This document shows, piece by piece, positions 24,978 through 32,942 of a DNA stretch of 64,000 nucleotides (the stretch's first letter is position 1; the number at the start of each line of letters is the position of its first letter). Position numbers and translations under genes: made by a program. This DNA is from JBFWRK01 sp050248955 (GTDB taxonomy: Bacteria; Actinomycetota; Acidimicrobiia; Acidimicrobiales; Ilumatobacteraceae), in NCBI GenBank assembly GCA_050248955.1, contig JBFWRK010000011.1, positions 103,128-167,127 of the forward strand, given 5' to 3'. The notes under the pieces were generated by a model. That model saw nothing but the letters and a program-made list of their open reading frames with translations. It was not told where the DNA came from and did no database searches.

Positions 24978-25655
24978 TCACCGCCTGATCGGAGGCCGCG
25001 ATCCGGAGCGGGATCGTTCGCGGAGGACCACCCAACAGCGTTCGTCGTCGAGGAGCCGCTCGACTGCGAGGTCAGCGGCCGCCGCGCAGCGCTCGAGCTC
25101 GTCGTCGTCGACGAGCGACGCCTCCCAGTGCTGCGTCCACGTACGTGACCCGACACGGTAGGTCGTCGACGCCTTGAAGCCGCCAGGCAGCGATTCGACG
25201 TCGTGAAGATGAATTCCCACGGCCCCGATCGTCCCTTCCCCTTCTGCCACGCGCCATTCGGGTGGAAGGCGCTGGACGACGACCATCCCGCCGGCTGCCA
25301 GGTGTCGCCGGCAGACCTGCAGCAGACCGACGCGTCGTTCGTCGCTTCGATCGTTCACCAGATGGCTCATCGCGAGCACGACATCGAATCTCCGCCCCAG
25401 ATCGAGCTTCCAGATGTCGGCGCAGACGGTGACGGCACCGCGCACATGGTCCAGCATCGGCTGGAACTCGTCGACGGCCACGACCTCGTGGCCCGCTCGA
25501 GCGAGCGGGTTCGAGATGCGGCCCGGTCCGCTGCCGAGGTCCAGGATCGATGCGCCGAGGGGAATGCACGGGCTCAGGATCTCGAGGTCACGTCCAGGCG
25601 GTATCGCGAGGTACACCTCGACCGGGCTGCCGTCTGGAGACATCGAGGCGCCCAT
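24978..25655 (-). CDS. class I SAM-dependent methyltransferase
   Basis: Small Rossmann-type methyltransferase, 225 aa. Motif I SILDLGSGPGRISNPLARAGH (about residue 45), motif II end VVAVDEFQPMLD, and motif IV region RFDVVLAMSHLVND; then HLAAGGMVVVQRLPPEW. The N-terminal LAIPPGRDLEIL is typical of methyltransferase-25/11 type proteins, with unknown acceptor. Start ATG MGASMSPDG is chosen by similarity of pattern; an ATG four codons later is possible. Flanked by repeat clusters on both sides, which may indicate a mobile or rearranged spot. Confidence 0.82.
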   Translation of the reverse strand: MGASMSPDGSPVEVYLAIPPGRDLEILSPCIPLGASILDLGSGPGRISNPLARAGHEVVAVDEFQPMLDHVRGAVTVCADIWKLDLGRRFDVVLAMSHLVNDRSDERRVGLLQVCRRHLAAGGMVVVQRLPPEWRVAEGEGTIGAVGIHLHDVESLPGGFKASTTYRVGSRTWTQHWEASLVDDDELERCAAAADLAVERLLDDERCWVVLRERSRSGSRPPIRR

Positions 25656-25770
25656 GAGTCCATGTTGCCATCGGGCGGCGGGCGCGATCTCTGCTCGATC
25701 GCGTCGCCCCACCTGGACTCTGTTCGGAACCGGACAGGATCCGTCCGCGGGAGATCAGAGAACGAGTGGC

Positions 25771-25827
25771 GGGTGGGTGGGTGAGCGGGCGAGGTGGGGG
25801 CGGGGTGGGGGCGGGGTGGGCGGGCGG
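25771..25827 (+). other. G-run tract with quadruplex potential
   Basis: At least eight runs of three or more G within 57 bases (GGGTGGGTGGG, then GGTGGGGGCGGGG repeated), directly after the stop of the minus-strand Rieske gene. The G-rich strand is the non-template strand for plus transcription; the minus transcript would be C-rich here. A member of the CTCTGCTC repeat family lies next to it (25686-25765). Confidence 0.45.
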
Positions 25828-26820
25828 TCAGCGGAGGCCGAGGAGCTCGGCGAGCTGGCGGCGCCATTCGACGGAGGCCTTGTCGGCCTGGACGCTCACG
25901 ACGCCGGTCTGGCTCATCGGCAGCACGCCGCCCAGCTGCTCGAGCATGCGCTTGTCCTCGGCGCCGATCGCGCGGTCGAACGCGATGACCTCTTCCGCCG
26001 ACACCGAGAAGTCGTCGTTGCGCCACACGACGAACGTGAAGTACGACGTCGTGTCGTCGATCGGCGTTGAGATCAGGAGCAGGATGTGCTCGAGGCCGGT
26101 CTCGTACTGGATCGTGCTGCGCACGGAGAACGGCAGCGCGAACCCGGAGCTCATCACGCGGTGCAGCACCTTCGCCGTGACGCCCGTGGTCGCGTTGGAC
26201 GTCGACGGGTTGTTCACCTCGACCTCGTAGCGGTAGCCGTACCAGCCGGCGTCGAGCGGTTCGAGCTCGAAGCGCGGGACGACGGTCGACTGCGCTCGGC
26301 CGAACGTGCCCACGTGGACGAACGGGAAGTGGGTGATGTCGAGGAAGTTGTCGGTCATCCGGGTCGCCGAGACCTGCCACACCTCGACCGGGTTGTTGAT
26401 CCGCCGGAAGCTGGGGTCGAGGTCGTTGGCGATGTCCGGGATGCCGGTCTGCGGATCGCCGAGGCAGACCCACACCAACCCGTAGCGCTCGATCGCGTGG
26501 TGCGGTGGCACCTTCGCCGCTGGCGGGATCGGCACCCCCTCGACGGAGGACGGGATCCGCACGCATCTGCCTTCCGAACCGAACTCCCACCCGTGGTACG
26601 GGCAGGTCAGCACACCGTCGACGATCGTGCCGGCCGACAGCGGTGCCTCGCGGTGCGGGCAGCGGTCGGGCGCCGCGACGACCTGGCCGTCCGGTGCGCG
26701 CCACAGCACGAGCGGGTGCCCGAGGAGCGTGCGCGCCAGCGGCCCGGCGCTGAGCTCCGTGGACTGCGCGAGGGCGAACCAATGACCGAGCAGCGCGGGA
26801 TTGTCGACGAGGACGGACAC
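25828..26820 (-). CDS. Rieske non-heme iron oxygenase (VanA-like)
   Basis: Ring-hydroxylating/demethylating oxygenase alpha subunit, 330 aa. Rieske 2Fe-2S ligands in CPHREAPLSAG and CPYHGWEFG (C-x-H...C-x2-H); mononuclear iron ligands in TDNFLDITHFPFVHVG. Size and order match vanillate O-demethylase-type enzymes, which need a separate reductase; none is encoded nearby. Start GTG (VSVLVDNPALLG) is preferred because TACGCT lies 6 nt upstream and the operator-like GGTCTGACC (26849-26857) then covers the -35 position; a longer reading from ATG 26859 is possible. Probably in the GntR regulon. Confidence 0.88.
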   Translation of the reverse strand: MSVLVDNPALLGHWFALAQSTELSAGPLARTLLGHPLVLWRAPDGQVVAAPDRCPHREAPLSAGTIVDGVLTCPYHGWEFGSEGRCVRIPSSVEGVPIPPAAKVPPHHAIERYGLVWVCLGDPQTGIPDIANDLDPSFRRINNPVEVWQVSATRMTDNFLDITHFPFVHVGTFGRAQSTVVPRFELEPLDAGWYGYRYEVEVNNPSTSNATTGVTAKVLHRVMSSGFALPFSVRSTIQYETGLEHILLLISTPIDDTTSYFTFVVWRNDDFSVSAEEVIAFDRAIGAEDKRMLEQLGGVLPMSQTGVVSVQADKASVEWRRQLAELLGLR

Positions 26821-26848
26821 GTCGTCAGCGTAGAGCACACTCCACCGC

Positions 26849-26858
26849 GGTCTGACCA
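26849..26858. promoter_or_regulatory. near-consensus GntR operator before the Rieske gene
   Basis: GGTCTGACCA matches the core of the perfect ATGGTC(A/T)GACCAT palindromes found at three other promoters in this window, losing only the outer left bases. It lies 16 nt upstream of the -10-like TACGCT on the minus strand, at the -35 position, where a repressor would block polymerase. Confidence 0.45.
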
Positions 26859-26912
26859 TCGGACCAACTGCTAGGTTCCAGCGGCATCGCTCGCGTACCA
26901 AGGAGTCGGTCA

Positions 26913-27404
26913 ATGACGTACCCGAACACCCTGATCTTCGTCGACTTCCCGTCCGACGATCCCGAAGCGTCGGCAACGTTCTACGCCGAGGTCTTCGGGT
27001 GGGAGGTGGAGCCCCGGCCCGCCGGCGTCTTCCACCGCATCGTCCCAGGTCAGCACTTCCTCCTCGACGACGGAACGCCCGGGCCCACCGGCAACTTGCA
27101 CATGGGCATCTACAACGTCGCCAACGCCCGCCCGCACCCCGATCCGGACGGTGTCGAGCCCAGGACGTTGTCGCGCGACGGCCGTACCGTTCGCATCTGG
27201 GTGCTCGTGAGCGACGACGACAGCTCAGACCGGATCCTCGACACCGCTGAGCGGCTCGGCGCGAAGGTCCTGTGGCGCAACCACTACTGGGCGGAGTTCA
27301 ACGGCTTCAACGCTGCGTTCGAGGATCCCTGGGGCAACACCCTGATCCTGTGGACCAAGGGCGGCAGCGAGCCGCAGATCCCGGAGGGCTGGACTCGTGA
27401 GTGA
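26913..27404 (+). CDS. VOC-family protein (glyoxalase/extradiol dioxygenase fold)
   Basis: Vicinal-oxygen-chelate fold protein of 163 aa. Repeated beta-alpha-beta-beta-beta pattern with LIFVDFPSDDPEASATFYAEVFGWEVE at the start and FEDPWGNTLILWTKGG at the end. The usual first metal His is replaced (IFVDF), so metal binding is uncertain. It shares the opening (IFVDFPS-DPEA-FYAE-FGW) and a PRPAGVFHR-like strand with the VOC protein at 30745-31134; the two are paralogues. AAGGAG precedes the ATG. Its end overlaps the next VOC gene by eight bases, so they are co-translated. Confidence 0.8.
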   Translation: MTYPNTLIFVDFPSDDPEASATFYAEVFGWEVEPRPAGVFHRIVPGQHFLLDDGTPGPTGNLHMGIYNVANARPHPDPDGVEPRTLSRDGRTVRIWVLVSDDDSSDRILDTAERLGAKVLWRNHYWAEFNGFNAAFEDPWGNTLILWTKGGSEPQIPEGWTRE

Positions 27405-27873
27405 GCGGGTCCACGGCATCCTCCCCCCGGCCCCGCGGTGGACGCACATCGCGTTGCGGGTGCGCGACATCGATGCGTCGATCGCCTGGTACACCGCGTT
27501 CACGCCGCTCGAGCTGCTCGACCGACGCTCGGACGAGTTCGGTCACGGCGCCTGGCTCGGTCAGCCGGACTCGCCCGACAAGCCGTTCATCCTCGTGCTC
27601 GCGCAGTTCTTCCCGGCGACCGATCCGTTCAAGGACGCACCGCAGGAGATCCTGGCCCCGTTCGCCCATCTCGGCATCGAGTTGACGACCCACGAGGCGA
27701 TCGACGAGATGGCGGCGAGGGGCGACGCCGCCGGCTGCCTCGGGATGCCGCCCACGGAGATGCCGCCACCGATCGGTTACATCTGCATGCTCCGCGACCC
27801 CGATGGCAACACCATCGAGTTCTCCTACGACCAGGGCGTCTACGCGAAGGCCAAGGAGGTGTGGGGCTCTTGA
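27397..27873 (+). CDS. VOC-family metalloenzyme
   Basis: 158-aa glyoxalase/extradiol-dioxygenase-like protein starting at GTG. Metal-ligand candidates: His in RWTHIALRVRDID, His in FAHLGIEL and Glu in RDPDGNTIEFSYDQG, the standard H-H-E set. The end (YICMLRDPDGNTIEFSYDQ) closely parallels the VOC enzyme at 32943-33404 (YICVITDPDGNNLEFSVEQ), so the two are paralogues. Overlaps the preceding VOC gene by eight bases and the following SnoaL-like gene by four (TTGA), giving a three-gene coupled unit. Substrate unknown. Confidence 0.82.
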   Translation: MSERVHGILPPAPRWTHIALRVRDIDASIAWYTAFTPLELLDRRSDEFGHGAWLGQPDSPDKPFILVLAQFFPATDPFKDAPQEILAPFAHLGIELTTHEAIDEMAARGDAAGCLGMPPTEMPPPIGYICMLRDPDGNTIEFSYDQGVYAKAKEVWGS

Positions 27874-28277
27874 CGCCGCGGGAGGTCGCCGAGGGCTACC
27901 TCGGCTCGTTCGCCGGCGGCGACCCTGACGACATCGCGTCGCGGGTGACGGAGGACTTCGTCAACGAGCACACGTCGGCGATGGGGCGCGGCTGCGAGGG
28001 CCGCGACGCGTACCACGAGCGGCTGCCAGGGTTCCTCGGCGGCTTCGTCGGACTCGCGTACGAGATCGAGGACGTCGTCGCGGACGGCGATCGCGTGGTG
28101 GTCGCGTACACGATGCGCGCTCGATGGCAGGGGGACGCGCCGATCGAGGTCCGTGGCGTGCAGCGGCTGACCGTGCGCGACGGCCTCGTCGCCCGGCGGG
28201 TCGATTACTGGGATTCCCTCGTGTTCCTCTTGCAGGTCGACCCGTCAGTGCGCGACGCGTTGGCTGCCTGGCTGTAA
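27870..28277 (+). CDS. SnoaL-like / nuclear transport factor 2 fold protein
   Basis: 135-aa NTF2-like protein. Pattern: TPREVAEGYLGSFAGGDPDDIASRVTEDFVNEH (helix and cone entrance), RDAYHERLPGFLGGFVGLAYEIEDVVADGDRVVVAYTMRARW and RRVDYWDSLVFLLQ. These folds act as polyketide cyclases, isomerases or dehydratases, or simply bind ligands. Start TTG is chosen because AAGGAGGT lies 9 bases upstream and it overlaps the previous stop; a GTG nine bases earlier is too close to that site. Context implies a role in the same catabolic unit as the two VOC proteins. Confidence 0.72.
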   Translation: MTPREVAEGYLGSFAGGDPDDIASRVTEDFVNEHTSAMGRGCEGRDAYHERLPGFLGGFVGLAYEIEDVVADGDRVVVAYTMRARWQGDAPIEVRGVQRLTVRDGLVARRVDYWDSLVFLLQVDPSVRDALAAWL

Positions 28278-28301
28278 CCGCGTCGCGCGAGACTCGCTGC
28301 C

Positions 28302-29315
28302 GTGGAGCATCGCACGCTGGGCGGATCGGGCATGCAGGTGAGCGCGCTCGCGCTCGGGACGATGATGTTCGGCGCGTGGGGCAATCCGGACGAGGAGCAG
28401 TGCGCACGGATGGTCGACCTCGCGCTCGACGGTGGCATCAACCTGTTCGACACCGCCGACATCTACGACGACGGCCGGTCGGAGGAGATCCTCGGCGCCG
28501 CGCTGCGGGACCGTCGCGACGACGTCGTGCTGGCGACCAAGTTCGGCAACCCGATGGGTGTCGATCCCAACCGGCGGGGCGGCTCACGACGCTGGATCCG
28601 GCGCGCCGTCGAGGACAGCCTGCGGCGTTTGCAGACCGATCGGATCGACCTCTTCCAGATGCACCGACCCGACCCGACGACGCCGCTCGACGAGACGCTC
28701 GACGCGCTCGACGATCTCGTTCGTGCCGGCAAGGTGCTCGCCATCGGCACGTCCTGCTTCCCGGCAGAGCAGCTCGTCGAAGCGCAGTGGATCGCCGAGT
28801 CGCGCTCGCTCGTGCGGCCACGCAGCGAGCAGCCGCCGTACTCGATCATGGCGCGCGGTGTCGAGCGCGCAGTGCTGCCGACGTGCAGGCGACACGATGT
28901 CGGCGTGCTCGTGTGGGCGCCGCTCAACGGCGGCTGGCTGACGGGGAAGTACCGCCGGGACCAACCTCCGCCCGTCGAGTCGCGGGCGGATCGCCAGCCC
29001 GACCACTTCGATCACCGCAGTGACTGGCGCGCCGTGAAGCTCGACATCGTCGAGCAGCTGTCGGAGATCGCCCAGAGCGCGGGCGTGAGCCTGACCCAGC
29101 TCGCGCTCGGGTTCGTGCTCGCCCATCCCGCGGTCAGCTCCGCGCTGATCGGGCCGCGCACGCCCGAGCAGCTCATCGATCTGCTCGGCGCCGCGGACAC
29201 CCGCCTCGATTCGGACGTGCTCGCTGCGATCGACGCGATCGTGGACCCCGGAACCGACATCAACCCGGCCGACAACGGGTACTCACCGCCGAGCCTCGAC
29301 CGCGCCAACTGGTGA
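28302..29315 (+). CDS. aldo/keto reductase
   Basis: NAD(P)H-dependent aldo/keto reductase, 337 aa, (beta/alpha)8 barrel. Catalytic tetrad visible: Asp and Tyr in FDTADIYDDGRSEEILG, Lys in VLATKFGNPMG, His in DLFQMHRPDP. Cofactor region near the C-terminus: LGFVLAHPAVSSALIGPRTPEQLID. N-terminal MEHRTLGGSGMQVSALALGTMMFG is standard for the AKR11/AKR13-like groups. Starts at GTG 24 bases after the SnoaL-like gene, so likely in the same transcript. Convergent with the amidohydrolase. Physiological carbonyl substrate unknown. Confidence 0.92.
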   Translation: MEHRTLGGSGMQVSALALGTMMFGAWGNPDEEQCARMVDLALDGGINLFDTADIYDDGRSEEILGAALRDRRDDVVLATKFGNPMGVDPNRRGGSRRWIRRAVEDSLRRLQTDRIDLFQMHRPDPTTPLDETLDALDDLVRAGKVLAIGTSCFPAEQLVEAQWIAESRSLVRPRSEQPPYSIMARGVERAVLPTCRRHDVGVLVWAPLNGGWLTGKYRRDQPPPVESRADRQPDHFDHRSDWRAVKLDIVEQLSEIAQSAGVSLTQLALGFVLAHPAVSSALIGPRTPEQLIDLLGAADTRLDSDVLAAIDAIVDPGTDINPADNGYSPPSLDRANW

Positions 29316-29341
29316 CGCCGGCGCCTGCGCCGCACTGAGCT

Positions 29342-30715
29342 TCAGCGGGCGTCGACGTGGGGCCAGCGGTGCGGCACCGTGATGCCGGCCCGCTCGAGCA
29401 GCGACGTCTGCGCGTCGGCCGCCTCCCGCCACAGCGTGGCGGCGTCGATCGTGACGCAGCGACCGTCGCGCACGACGGCGCGTCCGGCGATGAAGACGTC
29501 GCGCACCGACCGCCCGTCTGTGCCCCACACGAGCTGCAGCCCGACGTCGCCCCGTGGCGACCAGCCCCAGCCCTCCGCGCGGTGCACCACGACGTCCGCC
29601 TGCTTCCCCGGTTCCAGCGAACCGATCCGGTCGGCCATGCCGATCGCCTCGGCGCCGGCGATCGTCGCGAGCTCGAACGCCTCGTGCGCACCGAACCGCT
29701 CCGGGTCGAGCCGTGTGTCGCGGGCGATGCCGGCAGCGACCGCCGCGGCGCGCAGGATGTCGGCGGTGTCGCCGGCGTTGGACGCGTCGCATCCGAGCGC
29801 GACCCGCCCGCCGCGCTCGACGATGTCCGCGTGACGCCCTGCCCTCGTCACGCCCTGGCCGAGGCGGAGGTACGCCCACGGGCAGTACGCGATCGCGGTT
29901 CCGCTCGCGAGCACGAGCTCGATCTCCTCCTCGTCGAACCACACGCCGTGCGCCAGCAGGAGGTGCCGGCCGAGCACGCCGAGCTGCTGGAGGTGCACGA
30001 CCGGACGGCGACCGGTGCGGGCGAGGTAGCGCTCGGGATCGGACGACGTCGGTGAGAGGTGCATCGTCATGTTCGTGCCCATGCTGCGGGCGAGGTCGGC
30101 GGCGCCGGCGAGCAGCGCGTCAGACGCGAGGTCGTGGCCGACGAGCGTGACCCACCCCTCGACGAGTCCGCCGGCGGGGTAGCGCTCCACGACGGCACGT
30201 TGACGAGCGAGCACCTCGTCGGCAGGCGCGGCGAACGGTCCCTCCTCGATGTCCCAACCCCACGTGCCGATCGTGCCCCGCACACCCACCGCACGCATCG
30301 CTGCGACGACCCGATCCGGATGGGCGACCGTGCCTGCCTCGACGACCGTCGTCACGCCGTTCTGGACCGACTCGAGCGCGCACAACGCAGCGGTCATCTC
30401 GTCGTCGTCGGGTGTGTGGGCACCGTGCAGCGGGACGGACCACTCGAAGATCGACGCGCCGGGTGGCAACAGGTCCGGGATGCAGCTGCGCACGAGCGGA
30501 TCGCCCGTCAGGTGTTGGTGGGCGTTGATCATCCCCGGGGTGACGACGCAGCCGCGTGCGTCGACGACGTCCGCGTCCGGGTGGGCGGCGAGCAGCGCGG
30601 ACGACGAGCCGACCGCGCCGACGACGTCACCGTCGAGGAGCACCGCGCCACGGACGAGGACCTCGCGCGCCGGGTTCATCGTCACCACGTCACCGTTGGC
30701 GATGATCAGTTCCAA
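29342..30715 (-). CDS. amidohydrolase (chlorohydrolase / cytosine-deaminase type)
   Basis: Metal-dependent hydrolase of the amidohydrolase superfamily, 457 aa. N-terminal composite domain with NGDVVTMNPAREVLVRGAVLL, metal HxH in TPGMINAHQHLTGD (about residue 66), further ligands in NMTMHLSPTSSD, LLLAHGVWFDEEE and ALGCDASNAGDTADI; C-terminal GSLEPGKQADVVV and VRDVFIAGRAVV. Groups with TrzN/AtzB/SsnA/guanine-deaminase-like enzymes that remove amino or halide from N-heterocycles. That chemistry suits the hydantoinase and BMP-importer genes elsewhere in the window, but no operator is seen at its promoter. Confidence 0.9.
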   Translation of the reverse strand: MELIIANGDVVTMNPAREVLVRGAVLLDGDVVGAVGSSSALLAAHPDADVVDARGCVVTPGMINAHQHLTGDPLVRSCIPDLLPPGASIFEWSVPLHGAHTPDDDEMTAALCALESVQNGVTTVVEAGTVAHPDRVVAAMRAVGVRGTIGTWGWDIEEGPFAAPADEVLARQRAVVERYPAGGLVEGWVTLVGHDLASDALLAGAADLARSMGTNMTMHLSPTSSDPERYLARTGRRPVVHLQQLGVLGRHLLLAHGVWFDEEEIELVLASGTAIAYCPWAYLRLGQGVTRAGRHADIVERGGRVALGCDASNAGDTADILRAAAVAAGIARDTRLDPERFGAHEAFELATIAGAEAIGMADRIGSLEPGKQADVVVHRAEGWGWSPRGDVGLQLVWGTDGRSVRDVFIAGRAVVRDGRCVTIDAATLWREAADAQTSLLERAGITVPHRWPHVDAR

Positions 30716-30744
30716 GGCTCGACCTCCTGGCGTACCGTGGCGGC

Positions 30745-31134
30745 GTGCCCGACCGCGTGAACCCGATGATCTTCGTCGACTTCCCGTCGCCCGACCCGGA
30801 GGCGATGTCGAACTTCTACGCCGAGCTCTTCGGCTGGACGTTCAACCGCCGCCCGGCCGGCGAGTTCCACGAGGTGCTCCCCGGCGTCAAGCCGAACCTC
30901 GGCATCCATCGCAGCGATACGCCGATGAGTGGTCCGGTACCGCGCGTGTACGTGATGGTCGACGAGCCGCCGGCGTTCCTCGCCCGCGCCGTGGAGATGG
31001 GAGCGACGGTCCTGTGGGAGGAGCGTGAGTGGCCTGAGTTCGGGGCCCGGTACGCAGCGTTCCGCGATCCGTGGGGCGCGGAGATCTGCTTGTGGCGCGA
31101 CAAGGGCACGTACCGGCCGGGAACCGCGTCCTGA
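30745..31134 (+). CDS. VOC-family protein
   Basis: 129 aa; paralogue of the VOC protein at 26913 (same MIFVDFPSPDPEAMSNFYAELFGW opening and RRPAGEFHEV strand) and ends FRDPWGAEICLWRDKG. The first metal position is Val/Asp rather than His, so it may be a binding or structural VOC protein. GTG start lies 6 nt behind TACCGT (30733-30738), so leaderless; divergent from the amidohydrolase by 29 bases. Its stop and that of the convergent HD-domain gene fall in the two arms of a small hairpin. Confidence 0.8.
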   Translation: MPDRVNPMIFVDFPSPDPEAMSNFYAELFGWTFNRRPAGEFHEVLPGVKPNLGIHRSDTPMSGPVPRVYVMVDEPPAFLARAVEMGATVLWEEREWPEFGARYAAFRDPWGAEICLWRDKGTYRPGTAS

Positions 31135-31151
31135 CGGCGCACAGGCGTCAG
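31131..31151. terminator. small hairpin shared by convergent stops
   Basis: CTGACG (31131-31136) and CGTCAG (31146-31151) form a 6-bp stem over a 9-nt loop. The VOC stop TGA and the HD-domain stop (TCA on this strand) each sit inside an arm. No T-tract follows, so termination strength is doubtful. Confidence 0.3.
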
Positions 31152-31714
31152 CCACGACGTGGCGGGCGCGAGAACACCTCGCGCACCATCGGCTCGAAGT
31201 GCTCGAGCGGCAACGTGTCGTAGTCCGGGTCGAACGCGGTCTGGTCCCACTCGTCGGCGAATCGCGCGGCGAGCTCGTAGGCGGGATGATCGGCGTGCTT
31301 GCGGCGCATCATCGGGTCGAGCCCCATGCGGGCGTAGTAGTGCAGGCCCTGGAAGTCCTGGTGCACCTTGACGACCCAGTACGCATCGGGCGAGACCCAT
31401 GGGCGGATCATCTCCGCCGCGATCGCCGGGTGGTTCGCGTTGCTGATCGACTTGCCGATGTCGTGGCAGAGCGACGCCACGACCATGTCGATGTCGGCGC
31501 CGGCGCGCTCGGCACGCGTCGCGGTCTGCAGGCAGTGCTGCAGCTGGTCGATCACGAACCCCTGTGTGAGCGACTCGAGCGAGCGCAGCACGGCCAGGAT
31601 GCGGTCGGGCACCTGCGCGAGGTCCTCGTCGAGGTGCTCCTCGACGTACGTCATGTACTCCGCGCTGAACTCGGACATGCTCGGACCGATCGGTCCCGTG
31701 AACGTGTCAGCCAT
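31148..31714 (-). CDS. HD-domain protein, PhnZ/MIOX-like
   Basis: 188 aa. Metal-binding HD pattern: QLQHCLQTATRAERAGAD with His near residue 60, VVASLCHDIGKSIS with the His-Asp pair near 82, NHPAIAAEMI and VKVHQDFQGLHYYARMG with later His residues. The order H-HD-H-H resembles the mixed-valence diiron oxygenases PhnZ and MIOX as well as phosphohydrolases. A strong GAGAGGAG site precedes the ATG, which overlaps no neighbour; the enolase-superfamily gene ends 22 bases upstream, so they are co-transcribed. An oxygenase role is inferred. Confidence 0.75.
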   Translation of the reverse strand: MADTFTGPIGPSMSEFSAEYMTYVEEHLDEDLAQVPDRILAVLRSLESLTQGFVIDQLQHCLQTATRAERAGADIDMVVASLCHDIGKSISNANHPAIAAEMIRPWVSPDAYWVVKVHQDFQGLHYYARMGLDPMMRRKHADHPAYELAARFADEWDQTAFDPDYDTLPLEHFEPMVREVFSRPPRRG

Positions 31715-31736
31715 CTCGACTCCTCTCAAGGGTTGA

Positions 31737-32933
31737 TCAGCGGTCGCCGACGAAGCGGTCGGGGAGCCCCCCGACGGTCCCGGCGACTCGCGCCTGTGGC
31801 CCGCGGTAGGGGTGGTGGCACACGGCCTGCTCGTCGAGCTCGACACCGAGCCCGGGGCCGCTCGGCACGGCGAGCATCCCGTCGGTGATCGCGTCGGTGC
31901 CGAAGTCGACACCGCGCCCGAACGTCGACCACGCGTCCGCCAGGCTCGGCGGGTACTCGATCAGCCGGATCGCGGGGACGGTCGCGGCGAGGTGCAGGTT
32001 GGCAGCGAGCGAGATCGGACCGGCGCACACGTGGGGGACGACGCGCACGCCGAACGACGTCGCTGCGGCCGCCATGCGCCGCGCCTCGGCGAGGCCGCCA
32101 CACGTCGACGCGTCGGGCTGGAGCACCTGGAGCTGGCCGCGACGCATCGCATCGATCGCCTCGTCCGTCCCGAAGAGATGTTCGCCGTACGCGATCGGGA
32201 CACGCGACGCGGCGGCCAGTGCTTCGATGCCGGCGCGCGCACTCTGCGGCAGCGGCTCCTCGAACCAGCGAACGCCGATCCTGTGGAGGGCCTCGGCCAC
32301 CTCGAGCGCGGTGGGCAGCGTGAAGATCTCGCTGCCGTCGACCATCAGCTGAACGGTGGGATCGAGCATCGCCCGCAGCTCGCCGAGCGTCGTCAGATCC
32401 GTCGCCCAGTCCGGTCCGACGCGCAACTTCACCTTGCTGACGCCGCGGGCGAGCAACGGTGCGAGCAGGTCCGCATGGAACGACGCCGGCCCCTCCTCGA
32501 GGAAGACGCTCGACGCGTAGACCTCGACCTCGTCGCGAACACGGCCGATCATCGCCGAGACGGACCGGCCGTGGAGCCGTCCGACGACATCCCAGAGCGC
32601 CAGTTCGACGGCACTGCGAGCCTGCGCCGCGATCCACGCGTCGCCGAGACGCCGGCGGGTGATGAGCCGCAGCCGGTCGGCGAGGGGCTCGACCGCCTCC
32701 ACGGGCCGTCCGACGAGCAGTGGCGCGAACACGTCCTCGACGACTGCGGCGAGCACCGACGCGTACGAGCAGCCGTAGCTGTCGCACGCTTCACCCGTGC
32801 CCGAGCGACCGTCGTCGGTGTCGATGCGGACGAACAGGAAGGACATCGTCTCCCGACCGGCTTCGAGCGTGGCCGGCAGGGCGGTCACGCCCGTGATGAT
32901 CGGTACTGGACTGATGGTCAGACCATACTGCAC
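31737..32933 (-). CDS. enolase-superfamily enzyme (mandelate racemase / muconate lactonizing type)
   Basis: Abstracts an alpha-proton from a carboxylate, giving racemisation, dehydration or cycloisomerisation. Acid-base KxK in VSKVKLRVG, metal ligands in LMVDGSEIF, WFEEPLPQ and AYGEHLFG, and the second base in VVPHVCAGPISLAANLHL with Asp in QPDASTCGG, which places it near mandelate racemase. The start is unsettled: GTG 32933 (398 aa) has no ribosome site and would put the operator inside the gene; an ATC 6 nt behind TATGGT would start exactly at ISPVPIITGV; GTG 32888 cuts the first strand. Divergent from a VOC gene across a perfect operator. Confidence 0.85.
   Translation of the reverse strand: MQYGLTISPVPIITGVTALPATLEAGRETMSFLFVRIDTDDGRSGTGEACDSYGCSYASVLAAVVEDVFAPLLVGRPVEAVEPLADRLRLITRRRLGDAWIAAQARSAVELALWDVVGRLHGRSVSAMIGRVRDEVEVYASSVFLEEGPASFHADLLAPLLARGVSKVKLRVGPDWATDLTTLGELRAMLDPTVQLMVDGSEIFTLPTALEVAEALHRIGVRWFEEPLPQSARAGIEALAAASRVPIAYGEHLFGTDEAIDAMRRGQLQVLQPDASTCGGLAEARRMAAAATSFGVRVVPHVCAGPISLAANLHLAATVPAIRLIEYPPSLADAWSTFGRGVDFGTDAITDGMLAVPSGPGLGVELDEQAVCHHPYRGPQARVAGTVGGLPDRFVGDR
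32914..32926. promoter_or_regulatory. GntR operator ATGGTCAGACCAT, divergent promoter
   Basis: Perfect 13-bp palindrome between the enolase-superfamily gene and a VOC enzyme gene. For the VOC gene it sits 4 nt upstream of the -10-like CACACT; for the other gene its right half overlaps TATGGT. Both promoters should therefore be repressed together. Identical to the site before operon B at 56350 and differing only at the central base from that at 63028. Confidence 0.72.
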
Positions 32934-32942
32934 ACTGGCAGC

